Shown: piece by piece, positions 36,316 through 46,171 of the stretch
Layout of the letters: each line of letters opens with the position of its first letter
Numbering within the stretch: position 1 is the first letter of the stretch
Origin: an uncultured Clostridia bacterium
GTDB taxonomy: Bacteria > Bacillota > Clostridia > TANB77 > CAG-508
Reading direction: 5' to 3'
Assembly: GCA_947628815.1 (NCBI GenBank)
Contig: CANRBJ010000009.1
Span: forward strand, 1-60,540
Length of the DNA stretch: 60,540 nucleotides
The notes under the pieces: model-generated
Database searches by the model: none
Seen by the model: only the letters and a program-made list of their open reading frames with translations
Told to the model about the DNA's origin: nothing
Position numbers and translations under genes: made by a program

Positions 36316-38925
36316 TTATATCCATTCATTATTCTTTTTTATATAAATTTTTTTCATTATTTGTGCCATTATTAAATATATAAAAATTAAAATAAATATC
36401 CAAACTAAATATAAATATGTCATTGGTTTTAAATCAAATATTTCTGCCATACTTGTAAATCCAATTATCATTGTAGCAAGTATAATAACTATTGTTGAAA
36501 TATTTAATTGCTTTGATGCTGTTGCTTGAATAAATGGAATTTTGCTAGTTCTTATTGTGTGTATAACAACTGTTTGTGAAATTACTCCAAACATAAACCA
36601 TCCACATTGAAAATATGCTGCTAGTTCTATTGTATTAAATTTAAACACATACCATAATACTAAAAAGCATAATACATCTAATACTGTACTCAATAATCCA
36701 AAATAAAGCATAAATCTTTTAATACTTTTTACATCCCATTTTTTAGGTTTTTCAATATATTCTTGTTCAACATTATCAAACGGCATTCCTAACTGTGCAA
36801 AATCATTTAATATATTTTGTATCAATATATGAATTGGAAGTAGTGGTAGAAATGGTAATGCAATACTTGCAATTACTACTGAAATCATATTTCCAAAATT
36901 TCCACTTACTGCCATTTTTATATATTTAATTACGTTTGCAAATGTTTTTCTTCCTCCTATTACACCTTCTTCGAGTACATTCAAGTCTTTTTCTAATAAA
37001 ATTATATCTGCAACCTCTTTAGCAATATCTACTGCTGTATCTACTGAAATACCAACATCTGACTGTTTAAGTGGTGGACTATCATTTATTCCATCTCCCA
37101 TATAGCCAACAGTATGTCCGTTCTCTTGCAAAATTTTTACAATTCTCTTTTTCTGAAATGGAGTTAATTTTGAGAATAAATAACATTTTTCACAAGCATT
37201 CTTTAGTTCCTCATCAGACATCTCATCTATTTTACTTCCTGTTAATGTATATTCTGTATCTATTCCTAACTTTTTACAAACATTTAGTGCAACGCCCTCA
37301 CTATCTCCTGTTAATACAACTGTTTTTACACCATGTTTCTTTAATTTATCAATAGCCGATTTTGCACTTTCCTTTGGTGGATCTAAAAATCCTACAAAAC
37401 CTATTAAAACCATATCTTTTTCATCTTGTATTCCAAAAGTTTCTATTCCATGTATTTCATTTTTTTGTGCAACTGCAATCATTCTTAAACCATCATTATT
37501 GTTATCTTCATATATTTTTCTTGCATTTTCTATCAATTCTTCATTTATTTCTTCTACTTTTCCATTTATTTCAATAAAAGAACATATTGATAAAATTTCT
37601 TCAACTGCACCTTTAGTTATTAGTTGTCTTTTTCCATTTTGGTCTTTTAGTACAACACTCATTCTTTTTCTAGTAAAATCAAAAGGAATTTCATCTTCCT
37701 TTATATAATCCCCCTCTAAAAATGCCATTTCTTCTTTTTCTGCTCTATTTATAATTGCTAAATCCATTAAATTTTTTAAACCTGTTTGAAAATAACTATT
37801 TAAAAAAGCATGTTTCAATATTCTTTTATCTTCTTTGCCCTCTACATTTAGATATCTTTCTAATATAATTTTATCTTCTGTAAGTGTTCCTGTTTTATCA
37901 GTGCATAATATATCCATTTCTCCAAATGTCTGTATACTACTTAACCTTTTTATAATAGTTTTCTTTTTTGACATCATAACTGCACCTTTTGCAAGAGATG
38001 ATGTCATGATAACTGGCAACATTTCTGGTAATAAGCCTACTGCAATAGTAATTCCAAACATTAGTGATTCTAACCAATTACTTTTTGTATATAAATTTAC
38101 AACAAATATTATTGGTATCATAATTATCATAAATTTTATTAATAATTTGCTAATAGAATCTATATTTTGTTCAAAACTTGTCTTTGTTTTATCAGTAGAT
38201 AATGATTTTGCCATACTTCCAAAGTATGTTTGATTTCCAGTAGTTAATATAATTCCTTTTGCACTTCCACTTACAACATTACTTCCCATAAGTCCTATAT
38301 TATTTAGTTCTGAAATTTCATTATAATTGTCAGTATATGAAAACTTTTCTACTGGATTAGACTCTCCTGTTAATTGTGATTGATCTATAAATAAGTCTTT
38401 TGTTTCAAAAAATCGTACATCTCCTGGTATCATATCTCCAGAAGCCAATTTTACAATATCACCAGGAACTGCATCTTCTATATCTATTTCAATATTATTA
38501 CCATTTCTTATTACATCTATTTTATTAGTAATCATTTTTTGTAATTTTTTTGCAGCACTATTGGATTTCTCTGTTTGAATAAAGGAAATTACTGCTGATA
38601 AAATTACAATTATTACTAACATAACAACAGTTGCATAAGATGGTGTTTCTGCAATTATTACATCTGTTATATATGTAATAATTGCAACCAATATTAAAAC
38701 TATATTAAAAGGATTAATAATTGCTTCTTTTAGTCTTGTAAAAAGATTATTACTATTTTGTATATCAATTATATTTTTTCCATATTCTTCTAATCTTTCA
38801 TCTGCTTCAATTTGATTCAAGCCTGTTTTTCTTGTATTAAAATCTAAAAATAATTGATTTATATCTTTTTTGGCATAGTCAGCTATAACATTTTCTGCAC
38901 TTCTTTTATTTTCTTTTTTTTGCAT
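36316..38925 (-). CDS. mgtA: Magnesium-translocating P-type ATPase
   Basis: An 869-residue P-type ATPase of the MgtA/MgtB group, which imports Mg2+ across the membrane. Seen in order: N-terminal cytoplasmic ANNE-like part, SGDMIPGDVRFF and LTGESNPVEK (actuator), the phosphorylation site CTDKTGTLTED (about 345), VLTGDSEGVAL, MGDGINDSPPLKQSDVGISV, and ten membrane helices ending in IFILIFIYLIMA. ATG 38925 follows AGGAGG. No Mg2+ riboswitch is evident in the short leader, so regulation is not visible. Confidence 0.93.
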   Translation of the reverse strand: MQKKENKRSAENVIADYAKKDINQLFLDFNTRKTGLNQIEADERLEEYGKNIIDIQNSNNLFTRLKEAIINPFNIVLILVAIITYITDVIIAETPSYATVVMLVIIVILSAVISFIQTEKSNSAAKKLQKMITNKIDVIRNGNNIEIDIEDAVPGDIVKLASGDMIPGDVRFFETKDLFIDQSQLTGESNPVEKFSYTDNYNEISELNNIGLMGSNVVSGSAKGIILTTGNQTYFGSMAKSLSTDKTKTSFEQNIDSISKLLIKFMIIMIPIIFVVNLYTKSNWLESLMFGITIAVGLLPEMLPVIMTSSLAKGAVMMSKKKTIIKRLSSIQTFGEMDILCTDKTGTLTEDKIILERYLNVEGKEDKRILKHAFLNSYFQTGLKNLMDLAIINRAEKEEMAFLEGDYIKEDEIPFDFTRKRMSVVLKDQNGKRQLITKGAVEEILSICSFIEINGKVEEINEELIENARKIYEDNNNDGLRMIAVAQKNEIHGIETFGIQDEKDMVLIGFVGFLDPPKESAKSAIDKLKKHGVKTVVLTGDSEGVALNVCKKLGIDTEYTLTGSKIDEMSDEELKNACEKCYLFSKLTPFQKKRIVKILQENGHTVGYMGDGINDSPPLKQSDVGISVDTAVDIAKEVADIILLEKDLNVLEEGVIGGRKTFANVIKYIKMAVSGNFGNMISVVIASIALPFLPLLPIHILIQNILNDFAQLGMPFDNVEQEYIEKPKKWDVKSIKRFMLYFGLLSTVLDVLCFLVLWYVFKFNTIELAAYFQCGWFMFGVISQTVVIHTIRTSKIPFIQATASKQLNISTIVIILATMIIGFTSMAEIFDLKPMTYLYLVWIFILIFIYLIMAQIMKKIYIKKNNEWI

Positions 38926-38971
38926 ATTGTACCTCCTCGCCAACTTACTATTATAGCATATAAAATAATTT

Positions 38972-41900
38972 TTATTCAGTTCTTAAAGCTATAACTGGAT
39001 CTTTCTTTGATGCTGCTCTTGCAGGTATTAATCCACCAATTAAAGTAAGTATTACACTCAATATAACTAAAATAATTGCATTATTTGTATTTAAAACTAC
39101 ACTTAAAGGTATATTTCCTATAAAATTATGTAATACTTTATTAATAACTGGAATTACAGCATATGAAATTCCAATACCAAATAATCCCGATAATAACCCA
39201 ATTATAAATGTTTCAGCATTAAAAATTGATGATATATTTCGTTTTGATGCACCAATAGCTCTAAGTATTCCTATTTCCTTTGTCCTTTCATATACAGAAA
39301 TATATGTAATAATACCTATCATAATTGACGATACCACAAGAGAAATTGATATAAATGCTATTAATACATATGTAACTGCATTTACAATTGTTTTTACAGA
39401 ATTCATTAATATTCCTGTTGTATCTGTATAATTTATTACTTGTTCATCTTTTCCTTCCGCTTCCATTTTTTCATTATAATTATCTATAAAATTTATAAAA
39501 TTCTCTTTGCCATCAAAACTATCAAAATAAAAAGATATATAAGTAGGCTCGTCCTTATCCTGATATCCCAACGAAATAAGATTCGTTTTAGCCGTAGTTT
39601 CTGTATCAGACATCATTGCTGTTACAATTCTACTTATTTGTTCTTCAGTCATTTTTAATTCAAATGCATTAGATATTTTATCGTGATCCACATTAAATGC
39701 TGAAGCAAAACTATTTGTTAAATTAGTTGTAAGTTCTCCTACTTTCGCTAAAATATCTCTTTTCATAACTGTTTCTGTCATCACTTTTGCCATTGTGTTT
39801 TTTGTTTGTTCTATTGCACTACTAGAAGTAAATCCTGAAATAACCGAAGATAAAATTTCACTATTAACCATTATTTTATTATCTTTTGCATATTCCATTT
39901 CTTTGGTATTCCATTGTTCCATAACAGTATTACTACTGTTTGTAGACGATAATTGATTTTTAAAACTTTCTACATTCAAATCTTTATTTGGTACATCTTG
40001 TGGTATAAACTGGGAAATGCTACTATATGTTTTTACATATATTTGTAATAAGCTTTTTAGTAATCCAGAATACGTTTGCTTAAATGTATTTTTAGGTATT
40101 ACATATTTATTTTCAAGTGAAGATAATATTTGTGATGGTTCATATCCATCTAAATAGGTAGAAACAATCTTTTCTATATCTCCTTCTTCAAACCCTCCAT
40201 TAATACTATTAAACATTCCATTAATTAAAATATCTAAATTATCTGAAAAATCCTTTTTAGCTGGTGCTGTTTCTGTAGTTATTGAATTTGTTATTTCCAC
40301 CATATAATTTTGAGTTTGCTCTTGTAGTTGCTTTTGATCTATCTTTACATTAAAAGCACTTTCTAACTTTTTTGTATCAATATTAACTAAATCTTCAAAA
40401 TTTAAGTCTAAGTTATTTTTCTTTTCATCAAATTTTGAACCAGAAAATACGTCTATCTCCAAATTATCAAGTTGTTTTTTTACTGCATCTGTATTTGAAG
40501 AATAATTAATTATATAATCTATTAAATCACTTGTATATAAAACACCAGGACTTAACATCATAGAACTAGTTCCTTCTTTTGGACTTACAATACCTACAAT
40601 TTTTAAATTAATCGCATTGTCATATAAACTTTTTAAATATTCATCATCACCACTCATATCTTCATATACATTGTAATTTTCGTTATATTTATATTCATCT
40701 GCGCCCATAATTAACTTTAACTCAACATTCATTAAATCCTCATACGATAGTGTAAGTGGCTCATTATTTATATCAACTGTCTCACCATTCATAATTTTTG
40801 CTACAATACCAGATATTTCTTCTGTATCTCTTAACCCTAGCGAATAAACAAGCAAATCTGAAATTGTATTTGGCTCAGATAAAACTATCATCATTTCATC
40901 ATATTTTTCTGGAAGATGACCTGCTAAAACATCGTATGAATTTTTTATTGCATCTTTATTATCTATCATTTGCGAATATGTAGATGTAAACGATGACATC
41001 ATACTAGACGAATAACTTCCTTTAAATATATTACTTGGGTTTACTTTTGCAATTTTTCCAGTTGCATCTTTCGTATAAATTTGTGGTTCTACACTATATG
41101 AGTATTTTATTGAAGATATATCTTTTTCTATTTTTTCATTATTATCCTCTAAATATTTTTTAAAATTTTTTAAATCATTAGTGCTTAAATTAGATAACAT
41201 TGTAGAAATATATTGTTCTTCTTCTACTGTACCTGACTGCATATTTTTGTTTGTTTCTTCTGAAGTCATTGAAAGTAGAGTTCCTGCTATATCTGTAGTT
41301 TCCTGCATTATAGTTAATGGATATGAGGTTAATGTATCTTGTTGAATGCTATCTACATAACCTTGAAATCCATTAGATACTGCTTGTACTAAAGCAATTC
41401 CAATAATACCTATTGAGCCTGCAAATGATACAAGCACTGTTCTTCCTTTTTTTGTTAATAAATTATTCAAGCTTAATCTAAATGCTGTCCATAATTTCAT
41501 AGATGTTCTACCCATTTTTCTTATATCAAGTTTTTCAAAAATTTCTCCTTCTCCAATTGGGTTTGTATCTTCTGTAATAGTTCCATCTAAAATTCTAATT
41601 ATTCTACTCGAGTATTCCTTTGCAAGTTCTGGGTTATGTGTTACCATTATAATTAATTTATCTTTTGATATTTTTTTCAGTATTTCCATTACTTGTACAC
41701 TTGTTTTTGTGTCTAATGCTCCAGTTGGTTCATCTGCTAAAATAATATCTGGATCATTAACCAATGCTCTTGCAATTGCTACTCTTTGCATTTGCCCACC
41801 TGATAATTGATTTGGCTTTTTATTTATATGTTGTTTTAATCCTACTTCTTCTAGTGCTTTTATTGCTCTTTGTCTTCTTTCTTTTTTTGGAATTCCGCCT

Positions 41901-42229
41901 ATTGTTAATGCAAGTTCTACATTAGATAATATTGTTTGATGTCCTATTAAGTTATAGCTTTGGAAAACAAAACCAATTTTATAGTTTCTATACGCATCCC
42001 AATCTCTGTCTTTAAACTTCTTTGTAGATTTTCCGTTAATTATAAGATCACCTGAAGTATATCTATCAAGTCCGCCTATAATATTTAACAAAGTAGTTTT
42101 TCCACAACCACTCTGTCCTAAAATAGAAACAAATTCAGATTCTCTGAATTTTAAGGTAATCCCTTTTAACGCTTCTATGCTCTCGTCCCCTGTAATATAT
42201 GTTTTCCTTATATTTCTTAGTTCTAACAT
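38972..42229 (-). CDS. ABC transporter with fused ATPase and FtsX-like permease
   Basis: A 1085-residue fusion. Residues 1-230 are a MacB/LolD-type ATPase (Walker A GQSGCGKTTLLN, signature NQLSGGQMQRVAIARAL, Walker B IILADEPTG). One membrane helix follows at about 262-282, a large extracytoplasmic domain at about 290-950, and three C-terminal helices (MNSVKTIVNAVTYVLIAFIS, AETFIIGLLSGLFGIGISYA, IILVILSVILTLIGGLIPA). This is the MacB-like mechanotransmission fold, often used for peptide or antibiotic export in Firmicutes. AGAGAGGAG precedes ATG 42229. Substrate unknown; no regulator adjoins it. Confidence 0.88.
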   Translation of the reverse strand: MLELRNIRKTYITGDESIEALKGITLKFRESEFVSILGQSGCGKTTLLNIIGGLDRYTSGDLIINGKSTKKFKDRDWDAYRNYKIGFVFQSYNLIGHQTILSNVELALTIGGIPKKERRQRAIKALEEVGLKQHINKKPNQLSGGQMQRVAIARALVNDPDIILADEPTGALDTKTSVQVMEILKKISKDKLIIMVTHNPELAKEYSSRIIRILDGTITEDTNPIGEGEIFEKLDIRKMGRTSMKLWTAFRLSLNNLLTKKGRTVLVSFAGSIGIIGIALVQAVSNGFQGYVDSIQQDTLTSYPLTIMQETTDIAGTLLSMTSEETNKNMQSGTVEEEQYISTMLSNLSTNDLKNFKKYLEDNNEKIEKDISSIKYSYSVEPQIYTKDATGKIAKVNPSNIFKGSYSSSMMSSFTSTYSQMIDNKDAIKNSYDVLAGHLPEKYDEMMIVLSEPNTISDLLVYSLGLRDTEEISGIVAKIMNGETVDINNEPLTLSYEDLMNVELKLIMGADEYKYNENYNVYEDMSGDDEYLKSLYDNAINLKIVGIVSPKEGTSSMMLSPGVLYTSDLIDYIINYSSNTDAVKKQLDNLEIDVFSGSKFDEKKNNLDLNFEDLVNIDTKKLESAFNVKIDQKQLQEQTQNYMVEITNSITTETAPAKKDFSDNLDILINGMFNSINGGFEEGDIEKIVSTYLDGYEPSQILSSLENKYVIPKNTFKQTYSGLLKSLLQIYVKTYSSISQFIPQDVPNKDLNVESFKNQLSSTNSSNTVMEQWNTKEMEYAKDNKIMVNSEILSSVISGFTSSSAIEQTKNTMAKVMTETVMKRDILAKVGELTTNLTNSFASAFNVDHDKISNAFELKMTEEQISRIVTAMMSDTETTAKTNLISLGYQDKDEPTYISFYFDSFDGKENFINFIDNYNEKMEAEGKDEQVINYTDTTGILMNSVKTIVNAVTYVLIAFISISLVVSSIMIGIITYISVYERTKEIGILRAIGASKRNISSIFNAETFIIGLLSGLFGIGISYAVIPVINKVLHNFIGNIPLSVVLNTNNAIILVILSVILTLIGGLIPARAASKKDPVIALRTE

Positions 42230-42311
42230 CTAAAACTCCTCTCTAAAAAATAATAATTGCGAATTTATTATATATTAGTATTTTTAACAAGTCAATATTA
42301 CTATTATTCCT

Positions 42312-43247
42312 TTATGTATTTGTTATTTTCTCAATATATTCCATATCTTCTATTTTAGAAACTGCAAAACATTTTTTTCCTAAATCTTTTAAAGAAGCTC
42401 CACAATGAAATAAGGCTTTATTATCTATAATTATAAATCTATCGTGAAATTTATTTGTATATGATATTTTTAATTTTGGATATTGTTTATTGAATTTTTG
42501 AATGTCTATTTTTTTTAAATTGCTTTTTGATGATGTTAAAATTATTACTTCTACGTCTTTATTTTTCTTTGATAACATCTTTAAAATACTATCATCTATA
42601 TAATTATCTATGATTAAAATTTTATTTTGTGCAGTTTTTATTATATCTACAATTAAACTATATGCATCATAAATTTGTCCTCCAAAAAATATTTTTTGTT
42701 TGAATTCTTCTTTATCCTTTTGTAGTTCATCAAAAATTTTTTCAAAGTTCTTTTCATAATTTGAAAGTTTTATATCTTGATCTATTAGCTTATATTCTAT
42801 GTTTGATAACCTATTAAATATTTGCCCATTAGATACTATAAATTTTCGCATTCCAACAAAGGCATTCATAATATTAATACTAACTTGAACCGCTATTTCA
42901 TTTTTTAATAATCCAGAAAGCATTGCTATTCCTTGCTCTGTGAATGCATAAGGCGTATATTTTCTGTGCTGTCCTCTACCATTTTTGTTTAAGGTTGCAA
43001 TTTGCAACCTTAAAGATTTTGTTTCTTCCTCTGTTAACTGAAAACAAAAATTTTCTGGAAATCTTTCTTCATTTCTCCTTACAGCAAGATTAATATACTT
43101 TGTTTCATAATGATATAACATAGCAACATCACTATCTAACATTACTGGCTTTTCTCTTATAGTGTAAATTAAGTTTTTTATATTTTCTATATCATATTTT
43201 TCATTATTTGATAATCTTAAATCCTTATCTTCTTCTATAATTATCAC
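42312..43247 (-). CDS. ORF6N-domain protein fused to a PLD-like domain
   Basis: A 311-residue protein. Residues 20-125 are an ORF6N domain (KPVMLDSDVAMLYHYETKYI, NLAVRRNEERFPENFCFQL, YAFTEQGIAMLSGLL), a DNA-binding module from phages. Residues 200-310 look like a phospholipase D-type unit with one HxD-like motif (KFHDRFIIIDNKALFHCGAS), as in some stand-alone nuclease-like domains. The start is uncertain: GTG 43247 overlaps the GGGAG site. A fragment of a second ORF6N copy lies just upstream at 43368-43440. It may be a phage-derived regulator or effector. Confidence 0.8.
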   Translation of the reverse strand: MIIIEEDKDLRLSNNEKYDIENIKNLIYTIREKPVMLDSDVAMLYHYETKYINLAVRRNEERFPENFCFQLTEEETKSLRLQIATLNKNGRGQHRKYTPYAFTEQGIAMLSGLLKNEIAVQVSINIMNAFVGMRKFIVSNGQIFNRLSNIEYKLIDQDIKLSNYEKNFEKIFDELQKDKEEFKQKIFFGGQIYDAYSLIVDIIKTAQNKILIIDNYIDDSILKMLSKKNKDVEVIILTSSKSNLKKIDIQKFNKQYPKLKISYTNKFHDRFIIIDNKALFHCGASLKDLGKKCFAVSKIEDMEYIEKITNT

Positions 43248-43258
43248 TCCCTCATTTT

Positions 43259-43440
43259 TGTTATGCTAATTATAGAACTTTTGTTTGTATTTGTCAAGTG
43301 GTAAATTAAATTTTTTTTAAATTTTCAAATTAATTAATTTTTCTTTCAAATACTTGCCCTTAATAGCATAAATTTTCGCATTTCAGCAAAGGCTCTCATA
43401 ATATTTATACTAACTTGAACTGCTTTTTCGTTCTTTATTA
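43259..43440 (-). pseudogene. Scar of a duplicated ORF6N-thioesterase block
   Basis: Bases 43259-43328 are nearly identical to 44203-44272 (the end of the thioesterase gene and its flank). Bases about 43330-43352 match the first codons of the thioesterase (VFERKINY), and 43368-43440 match an internal part of the ORF6N gene (42840-42910, VQVSINIM). So pieces of a former second copy of both genes lie here joined together, next to the sortase gene. There is no complete frame. Confidence 0.65.
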
Positions 43441-44169
43441 TTCCTCAATTGCATGTACAATAATTCTATTTTTACTATTCGAAGTACAAGTTATAAGTGT
43501 AATCATTTTCTTAGAATAGTCTATATTTTTATTAAAATTAATTTTACTTTTTTTGATAGTCTTATCAATATAATTCTTTTTTTCAAATTCAGAAAATTGG
43601 TTCTGTATAATTTCAACATTAGGAGATTGTATATAGCTAGAGAACACTTTATAAAGATGATTTCCATTTTCTGTATAAATTTCAATGTCTATATCGTTTC
43701 CTAAATCTCCATTATAAACTTTTTCTAGATGTGCAAACATTCTCTGATTTTTCATATTGTGTCCGTAAATCACCGTGTTTTCTTCGTTAAAATATTTATC
43801 TACGTTACTATAAACAAATATACTTCCAGACAAATTATATGAACCATATATATCTCTTTTCAAATAATATTCATCTGTTTTTCCCTGTAAAATTGGATAA
43901 TTAATATTGGTGTCGTCTATTTTTATCCATCCTATAATATCTGGATTTATTTCTTTTAATTTTTCAAAATCAACTGAAATATTTGCCTTTTTTTCATTAT
44001 TTGTTATTGTTACAACATCTTTATATAACCCTTTCTCTAAATTTTTTAATTTAAAGTCAGATTTTATCCACATAAAAACATTGTAACTGGAATAAATAAA
44101 TATAACAATTAACATTAAAAGGATAATATCTATTAATTTTATTTTCACTTTTCTTTTCTTTTTCAACAT
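43438..44169 (-). CDS. Class B sortase
   Basis: A 243-residue transpeptidase that anchors secreted proteins to the cell wall. It has an N-terminal membrane anchor (IIL LMLIVIFIYSSYN, about 14-31), the conserved ENTVIYGHNM with the active-site His (about 128), and TLITCTSNSKNRIIVHA with the catalytic Cys and Arg near the C-terminus. Length and motifs fit SrtB. No sortase substrate is encoded beside it. Its 3' end abuts the duplicated scar at 43259-43440, so it may have arrived with that rearrangement. Confidence 0.9.
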   Translation of the reverse strand: MLKKKRKVKIKLIDIILLMLIVIFIYSSYNVFMWIKSDFKLKNLEKGLYKDVVTITNNEKKANISVDFEKLKEINPDIIGWIKIDDTNINYPILQGKTDEYYLKRDIYGSYNLSGSIFVYSNVDKYFNEENTVIYGHNMKNQRMFAHLEKVYNGDLGNDIDIEIYTENGNHLYKVFSSYIQSPNVEIIQNQFSEFEKKNYIDKTIKKSKINFNKNIDYSKKMITLITCTSNSKNRIIVHAIEE

Positions 44170-44248
44170 AAAATTTACTCCTACAATTCTCCTTCATTTT
44201 TGCTATGCTAATTATAGAACCTTTGTTTGTGTTTTGTCAAGTGGTAAA

Positions 44249-44665
44249 TTAAATTTTTTTTAAATTTTCAAATTTTTTGCTAAACTCTGGTGCAACCTTT
44301 TTTAAATTAATTGGTTTTAATTCTTTACTTGTAAAACAATGCTTTGTTTCGCCTACAAGCACCGTTTTTCCAGTCTTTTTATCCTCTACATTATATCCTA
44401 CTGTCATTCTTACTCCTGAATATTCTTTTACAAATGGCATAATCAAAATAACATCATCAAAAGTTACATGATATTTATATGTACAATTTACTCCTAAAAC
44501 CGGAATTGTAATGCCATTTTCTTCTAGTAATGAAAATGGCATACCTATTTCGTCAAGCCAAAAACATCTTGCTTCTTCTAGGTATCTAATATAGTTTGAA
44601 TGATGTACAACTCCCATTTTATCTGTTTCATAATAATTAATTTTTCTTTCAAATACAACGCTCAT
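44249..44665 (-). CDS. Acyl-CoA thioesterase, YbgC/4HBT hot-dog fold
   Basis: A 138-residue hot-dog thioesterase. The active-site aspartate is in NYYETDKMGVVHHSNYIRYL, followed by EEARCFWLDEIG, exactly the YbgC/4-hydroxybenzoyl-CoA thioesterase pattern. Such enzymes hydrolyse acyl-CoA or acyl-ACP esters. GAGAGAG precedes ATG 44665. The 3' flank is duplicated at 43259-43328. Substrate unknown. Confidence 0.88.
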   Translation of the reverse strand: MSVVFERKINYYETDKMGVVHHSNYIRYLEEARCFWLDEIGMPFSLLEENGITIPVLGVNCTYKYHVTFDDVILIMPFVKEYSGVRMTVGYNVEDKKTGKTVLVGETKHCFTSKELKPINLKKVAPEFSKKFENLKKI

Positions 44666-44785
44666 TTTATATTCTCTCTCCTCTCCAATTTACAAATAGC
44701 ATTTTATACTATTTTCATCTTTTTAGCAAGAACTTTTTAGCACGGCAATGGATATTGAACTGCAATGTTTGGTACTCTATTCCTT

Positions 44786-44822
44786 TATTAGAAATTCCCC
44801 CAAGACCAATATCTCAGGGGAA
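44786..44822 (-). terminator. Terminator-like hairpin after the GC-rich gene
   Basis: TTCCCC pairs with GGGGAA around a 16-base loop (minus strand TTCCCCTGAGATATTGG). It lies just below the stop of the foreign gene and is GC-richer than other terminators here. Confidence 0.5.
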
Positions 44823-44854
44823 CTGATTAGAGATAGAAACTATTTTTCTATTTT

Positions 44855-46171
44855 TTAGTTTTCTTCATCCTTGGATTCAATTTTATCCTTAGTAGCATTT
44901 TTGTCGTTGTTTCCAATTCCGAGCTTATCCTTTAAAAGGAGAAACGGTAACATCTGATTCATCCCAGAATTGTCTCCGCCCTGACCACACATCGCCATAA
45001 TTGCAAGTGCCATTGTGTCGTCTCCTCCTCCGAGCTTATCCTTTAAAAGGAGAAGCGGTAACATCTGATTCATCCCAGAATTGTCTCCGCATTGACCACA
45101 CATCGCTATAATTGCAAGTGCCATTGTGTCGTCTCCTCCTCCGAGCTTATCCTTTAAAAGGAGAAGCGGTAACATCTGATTCATCCCAGAATTGTCTCCG
45201 CCTTGGCCGCACATTGCCATAATTGCAAGTTTTTCTCCTGTCAACTCGCCCAAGTTAAGTGAATCGGTAATAGCAATAACCTTCGCATAAACGTTGAACC
45301 CCAAAATGTTCTTCATCGGGACGATATTCTTTATTTCCCCCGTTGAAACCGATACCATTTGGTTTTGTGTATCGACCTTGGTTACATAATAGTATTCTCC
45401 TGCGTCCTTAATAAGGTCACCTACTTCAAGTTTCATGCTTGGCAGAATGAATAGAGGAAAATTCCCCAGCTGCAGATTACCTACATCCGTAATCTCTCCT
45501 TTGATTTTGTCATAAATCCGCCAGCTGTCATCGCTATTTTTTACAGCAACGCCCATCAATGTGCTAGCAAGATTACTATCTTCATTAGGTCCAAATTCAA
45601 AATTAATGTTAAAAGGGTTGTTGTTGTTTTTCATAGGCTTATCCTCCTTCTTTATACTGCAATTTTCAGGTACAATTTTGTTGTCTTCTGGTTGCTTAGC
45701 ACCATTTAATGCCTGTAAAATAAGGGTGGCTCCAGTAACTTTCTTTCTCTGTAAATGTAATTTGGCCCACTGTTCTTCGCTAAATATAAAACCACAAGTA
45801 AATGTTGGCTTTATACATGTATCCTCAGGGCAACTTCCACATATTAAATTATCCTCTGTGATTCTAAATGTTACTGCTCTGACATTTTCAAACACATCAA
45901 CAATGTCGTATTGAATAGGATAATAACGATGTTGCCAACATGTTTGGAGATTAATATTCAACCTCTCTCCATCAAAGTTCATTTGAAAATCCCAACGATC
46001 TTTGCTATTTTCTTTACCTTTTGGACACTTTGGGCATTCCACCTTTAAACTCGTTTTACTGTCGTAAAACTTCAAAGGCTGCCACCGCTTGATCTTGTGA
46101 GTTTCGCCGCAGAAAGGGCATAAGACGCTTTCCGGTATTAAGTTCAAAAACTCTTTTACTCTTTCCTTCAT
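44855..46171 (-). CDS. Foreign-looking zinc-ribbon protein with 37-residue tandem repeats
   Basis: A 438-residue protein whose DNA is clearly GC-richer than its surroundings. The N-terminal part has zinc-ribbon cysteines (LCPFCGETHKIK, VECPKCPKG) and further CGSCPEDTC. The centre is beta-rich (GVAVKNSDDSWRIYDKIKG, GDLIKDAGEYYYVTKVD). The C-terminus holds three near-identical 37-residue repeats (LAIMAMCGQGGDNSGMNQML ... KDKLGGGDD). Similar proteins with a Met/Gly-rich end occur in gut Firmicutes; the function is not known to me. It uses CGG twice in frame (46085-46087, 45518-45520), apparently for Arg, unlike every native gene here, so it is probably a recent arrival or an assembly error. Confidence 0.75.
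   Translation of the reverse strand: MKERVKEFLNLIPESVLCPFCGETHKIKRWQPLKFYDSKTSLKVECPKCPKGKENSKDRWDFQMNFDGERLNINLQTCWQHRYYPIQYDIVDVFENVRAVTFRITEDNLICGSCPEDTCIKPTFTCGFIFSEEQWAKLHLQRKKVTGATLILQALNGAKQPEDNKIVPENCSIKKEDKPMKNNNNPFNINFEFGPNEDSNLASTLMGVAVKNSDDSWRIYDKIKGEITDVGNLQLGNFPLFILPSMKLEVGDLIKDAGEYYYVTKVDTQNQMVSVSTGEIKNIVPMKNILGFNVYAKVIAITDSLNLGELTGEKLAIMAMCGQGGDNSGMNQMLPLLLLKDKLGGGDDTMALAIIAMCGQCGDNSGMNQMLPLLLLKDKLGGGDDTMALAIMAMCGQGGDNSGMNQMLPFLLLKDKLGIGNNDKNATKDKIESKDEEN
44921..45240 (-). repeat. 111-bp tandem repeat, three copies, within the foreign gene
   Basis: The same 21-base start (GAGCTTATCCTTTAAAAGGA) occurs at 44921, 45032 and 45143, a period of exactly 111 bases (37 codons). The copies differ at only a few positions, which indicates recent expansion. 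Confidence 0.9.
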
